This document shows positions 60,432 to 64,000 of a stretch of 64,000 nucleotides of DNA, piece by piece. The notes beneath the pieces were generated by a model. It had not been told where the DNA came from. It saw only the letters and a program-made list of their open reading frames with translations, and ran no database searches. Source of the DNA: Saccharum officinarum. Its lineage: Eukaryota; Streptophyta; Magnoliopsida; Poales; Poaceae. The stretch is from assembly GCA_020631735.1 (NCBI GenBank), contig CM036197.1, positions 45,059,880 to 45,123,879 of the forward strand, in the 5' to 3' direction. Every line of letters begins with the position of its first letter. The first letter of the stretch is position 1. The translations under genes were made by a program, and so were the position numbers.

Positions 60432-63400
60432 GTGAACTACAAGACCGGTGGAACTCATTGGGTTATTGATAGTGGTTGCACTCAACATATGACCGGTGAT
60501 CCTCGTATGTTCACCACCATTGAAGAAAATGGTATATGTCAAGAGAAGATCACATTGGGGATAATTCAAAGAGCAAAGCCAAGGGCATAGGCAAGATTGC
60601 AATATCACATGATCACTCACTCTCAAATGTGCTTTATGTTGCTTCATTGAGTTTCAACTTGTTGTCCGTTGGGCAACTTTGTGACCTTGGCTTCCAATGC
60701 TTGTTCACACCAAATGAAGTGGAAGTTTCAAAGATAGATGACAAGCAAGTGATATTCAAAGGCTTTAGATACAATAATCTTTATCTTGTTGACTTCACCT
60801 CCGAAGATGCAAATTTGATGACATGTTTGTTCACCAAGACCTCACTTGGTTGGCTTTGGCATAGGAGGCTTGCTCATGTTGGAATGAACACTCTCAACAA
60901 GCTATTGAAGAAAGAACTAGTGAGAGGATTGAAGGATGTGAAGTTTGAAAAGGACAAACCTTGTAGTGCATGTCAAGCGGGCAAACAAGTTGCAAACACT
61001 CATCCAACCAAAGCTTTCATGTCAACTCAAGAGTGTTAGAACTTCTACACATGGATTTGTTTGGGCCTACAACATACAAGAGTTTGGGTGGTAATCTCTA
61101 TTGCCTTGTGATAGTGGATGACTACTCAAGGTATACATGGACCTTCTTCCTTCATGATAAATCCGAAGTGGCAAATTGCTTCAAGAAGTTTGCAAAGAGA
61201 GCTCAAAATGAATTTGAAGTCAAGATAAAGAAGATTAGAAGTGACAATGGGAAAGAATTTGACAACACCAACATTGAAGCTTATTGTGATGAAATTGGAA
61301 TCAAGCATGAGGTTTCTTCAACCTACACTCCTCAACAAAATGGTGTAGTTGAGAGAAAGAACCGAACTTTGATCACCCTTGCAAGAACAATGCTAGATGA
61401 GTACAACACTCCGGAGAAGTTGTGGGCCGAGGCAATCAACACCGCATGCTATGCTTCAAATCGCCTCTTCCTCCAAAAGTTTCTTGGCAAGACCCCCTAT
61501 GAGTTGCTTAATGGGAAGAAGCCGGACGTCTCATTCTTCCGGGTGTTTGGTTGCAAATGCTACATCTACAAGAAGCGTCAACACCTAGGGAAGTTTCAAA
61601 GACGTTGTGATATTGGCTTTCTTGTTGGTTACTCATCAAAGTCCAAAGCATATAGAGTATTTAACCATGCCACCGGTTTGGTTGAAGAAACATATGATGT
61701 GGAATTTGATGAATCTAACGGCTCCCAAGGAGCAATTGAGAATTGTGATGATGTAGGTGATGAACCCTTGAGGGAGGCCATGAAGAACATGCCCGTGGGA
61801 GACATCAAGCCAAAAGATGATGATGACGATGTACAAATTGTTGATCCACCATCTTCATCACGTGTGCCTCAAGATGATAACAAGAATGAGAGAGTTGAAA
61901 ATGAAGACACTCATGTCTCTCATGAACAATCCGAGGCACAAGCTCAAGATGTTGATGCTCCTCATCCACCTCCTCAAGTGATTGATAAAAGAAATTCACC
62001 ACTACTTCAAGCACATCCACAAGATCTCATCATAGGGAGTCCTACAAAGGGAGTAATGACTCGATCTCAAAAGCTAGCTTCTTTTGTTGAACATCACTCT
62101 TTTGTCTCTTGTGTTGAACCTAAGAATGTAGAAGAAGCTCTTCAAGATCCGGATTGGGTGATTGCAATGCATGAAGAGTTGAACAACTTCACCCGAAATC
62201 AAGTATGGACACTTGAAGAGCATCCAAAGGTGCAAGAGTCATTGGAACCAAGTGGGTGTTCCGAAACAAGCAAGATGACCAAGGCATAGTGGTGAGGAAC
62301 AAGGCAAGACTAGTTGCAAAGGGGTTCTCTCAAGTTGAAGGCCTTGATTTTGGAGAGACCTTTGCACCCGTTGCAAGACTTGAAGCCATCCGTATCCTTC
62401 TTGCATATGCATCACACCATGATATGAGACTATATCAAATGGATGTGAAAAGTGCATTCTTAAATGGCTTTATTAATGAACTAGTCTATGTCAATCAACC
62501 TCCCGGGTTTGAAGACCCTAGATATCCTAATCATGTTTATAGGTTGTCTAAGGCGCTATATGGGCTCAAGCAAGCCCCTAGAGCGTGGTATGAGCGCCTC
62601 CGGGACTTCCTCATTGAGAAGGGCTTCACCATTGGGAAGGTCGACACCACACTATTCACCAAGAAGCTTAATGGGGAGATCTTCATTTGTCAAGTATATG
62701 TTGATGATATCATCTTCGGGTCAACAAATGAAGATTATTGCAAGGAATTTGGTGAATTGATGTCGAAGGAGTTCGAGATGTCAATGATTGGTGAGCTCAC
62801 ATTCTTCCTTGGTTTTCAAGTCAAGCAAATGAGAGAAGGGATTTTCATCTCTCAAGAAAAGTATACCAAGGATCTTCTCAAAAGATTCAAGATGGAAGAA
62901 TGCAAGCCAATCAAGACCCCAATGCCATCAAATGGACATCTCGACCTAGATGAGGGAGGTAAACCGGTCGATCAAACTCTCTACCGTTCTATGATTGGTA
63001 GCTTGTTGTACCTTACCGCATCTAGGCCCGATATCATGTTTAGTGTGTGCATGTGTGCTCGCTTTCAAGCGTGCCCTAAAGAACCTCACTTAAGTGCCGT
63101 AAAAAGAATCCTAAGATATCTTAAGCACACCCCAAGTATTGGTTTATGGTATCCCAAAGGAGCTAGATTCCAACTAGTTGGCTATTCCGATTCGGATTAT
63201 GCCGGTTGCAAAATTGATAGAAAAAGCACATCCGGAGGGTGCCATTTGCTTGGGAGATCACTAGTATCTTGGTCATCTAAAAAGCAAAATAGTGTGGCTT
63301 TGTCCACCGCCGAGGCGGAATACATTGCCGCGGGGGCTTGTTGTGCACAAATCTTATATATGAAACAAACCCTCCTAGACTATGGAGTTGTTCTTGAAAA

Positions 63401-63653
63401 GGTGCCACTTTTATGTGACAATGAAAGTGCCGTTAAAATTGCTAATAATCCGGTACAACACTCTCGCACCAAGCACATTGATATCCGCCATCACTTTCTA
63501 AGAGATCACGTTGCTAAAAATGACATATCACTAGAAGGTGTACGAAGTGAAAATCAATTAGCGGATATCTTCACTAAACCTTTGGACGAGGCTACCTTTT
63601 GTAGGCTAAGAAGTGAACTTAATGTGCTTGATTCAAGTAACTTTAAAAAATGA
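60432..63653 (+). pseudogene. sirevirus pol (plus), three single-base frameshifts
   Basis: Same domain order as at 30725-33949. Frames change near 60556 (G-run), 61027 and 62227 (A-run), each by a one-base loss against the intact copy. The three main open pieces run roughly 60536-61039, 60970-62289 and 62256-63653. Protease DSGCTQH, integrase [19 protein letters not shown] and RNase H motifs are all present. Because the losses are in short homopolymers and the intact copy is nearly identical otherwise, base-calling error is as likely as real decay. Confidence 0.9.
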
Positions 63654-64000
63654 GCGCGTGTTGTCCCTTGCATTGCATTGTATCATATGTCATGTTTACC
63701 TTATCGCAATGCATTTAGGGCTTGGCTAACACGGTTACGATAACCCTCCTTTGGAGGAGTGAAGAAGCCTAACCGTGGATCAAACTTGACAAGCAACCTA
63801 GCTTTACTTTCTTGTATTGCATTGCATATGCATGGTTGTTTGTTTGTCGTTTCTTTTCGGTTTAGCTTTGAGCAACCTCTGTGTTCGTCCATGAATAGAG
63901 AGAGCATTTGACGCTCCTAAAGGTCCAAAAACTCTATTGCATGGCCATACGTTGCTCCTTGGGTGTTTATTGCCTATTTTCGTAAAAATTATACTAGCCT
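63654..64000 (+). other. sirevirus spacer after pol
   Basis: Matches the reverse complement of about 30376-30724, the start of the pol to env-like spacer. The env-like ORF and 3' LTR would follow outside the window. Confidence 0.85.

Larger units (their letters stand above)
56433..64000 (+). mobile_element. second copy of the same sirevirus insertion (plus), cut by window end
   Basis: 5' LTR 56433-58016, primer site 58019-58030, gag 58070-60417, pol 60432-63653, then spacer to the window edge. The preceding duplication ATTGT is the reverse complement of ACAAT at the other copy, and both sit at the same base of the copia leader, so this is the same insertion event. Against the minus-strand copy I see few substitutions, plus several single-base indels in short homopolymers. 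Confidence 0.95.

Overview
This is a eukaryotic nuclear window from a grass, most likely an Andropogoneae species (sugarcane, Miscanthus or sorghum group). The evidence is GT-AG introns, GC-rich grass-type exons, Opie/Ji-like sireviruses, PIF/Harbinger, hAT and MULE elements, and a run of exactly 100 N (38315-38414), which is typical of a scaffold join. I see no prokaryotic feature, CRISPR array or rRNA/tRNA gene.

Layout. 1-4.3 kb: complete nine-exon gamma-SNAP gene (minus). 4.3-15.4 kb: intergenic DNA with a MITE, a solo sirevirus LTR (TSD CGCGA), a 97-bp tandem repeat, a hAT element (TSD GGCACCGG) and a PIF/Harbinger element (TSD TTA) with an ORF1 remnant. 15.4-16.7 kb: PIF-like bHLH gene (plus), 5' exons not found. 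17.5-19.6 kb: 3' half of an FLS2-type flagellin receptor kinase (minus). 19.6-38.3 kb: Ty1-copia element (minus) carrying a nested 13.3-kb sirevirus (minus). 38.3 kb: N gap. 38.4-45.3 kb: truncated sirevirus LTR, then MULE-type sequence with a transposase C-terminus, a broken plant-mobile-domain gene and an intact GRF-type zinc-finger gene. 45.7-46.8 kb: DUF1645 gene. 47-53 kb: MITEs, a LINE remnant and GC-rich DNA without a supported gene. 53.1-54.7 kb: 5' half of the FLS2 gene (plus). 54.7-64 kb: a palindromic copia 5' LTR, copia leader, and a second copy of the same sirevirus insertion (plus), cut by the window end.

The central observation is that the two FLS2 halves belong together. The 5' half ends and the 3' half begins at the same 5-bp duplication (GAAAC), each against a copia LTR. 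The codons are in phase and together give 535 + 653 = 1,188 residues. One copia element entered FLS2, and a sirevirus later entered the copia leader (TSD ACAAT/ATTGT). Here the halves lie 33 kb apart on opposite strands, and the copia-leader/sirevirus junction appears twice in inverted orientation, with the N gap between. The simplest reading is that 1-38314 is an inverted, misplaced and partly redundant (allelic) contig. A real inversion with duplication is the alternative. Either way, both junctions show an FLS2 interrupted by nested retrotransposons.

The host genes act in separate pathways: vesicle fusion (gamma-SNAP), light/growth transcription (PIF-like bHLH), pattern-triggered immunity (FLS2) and a DUF1645 protein linked in rice to growth and stress. 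The rest is mobile DNA.
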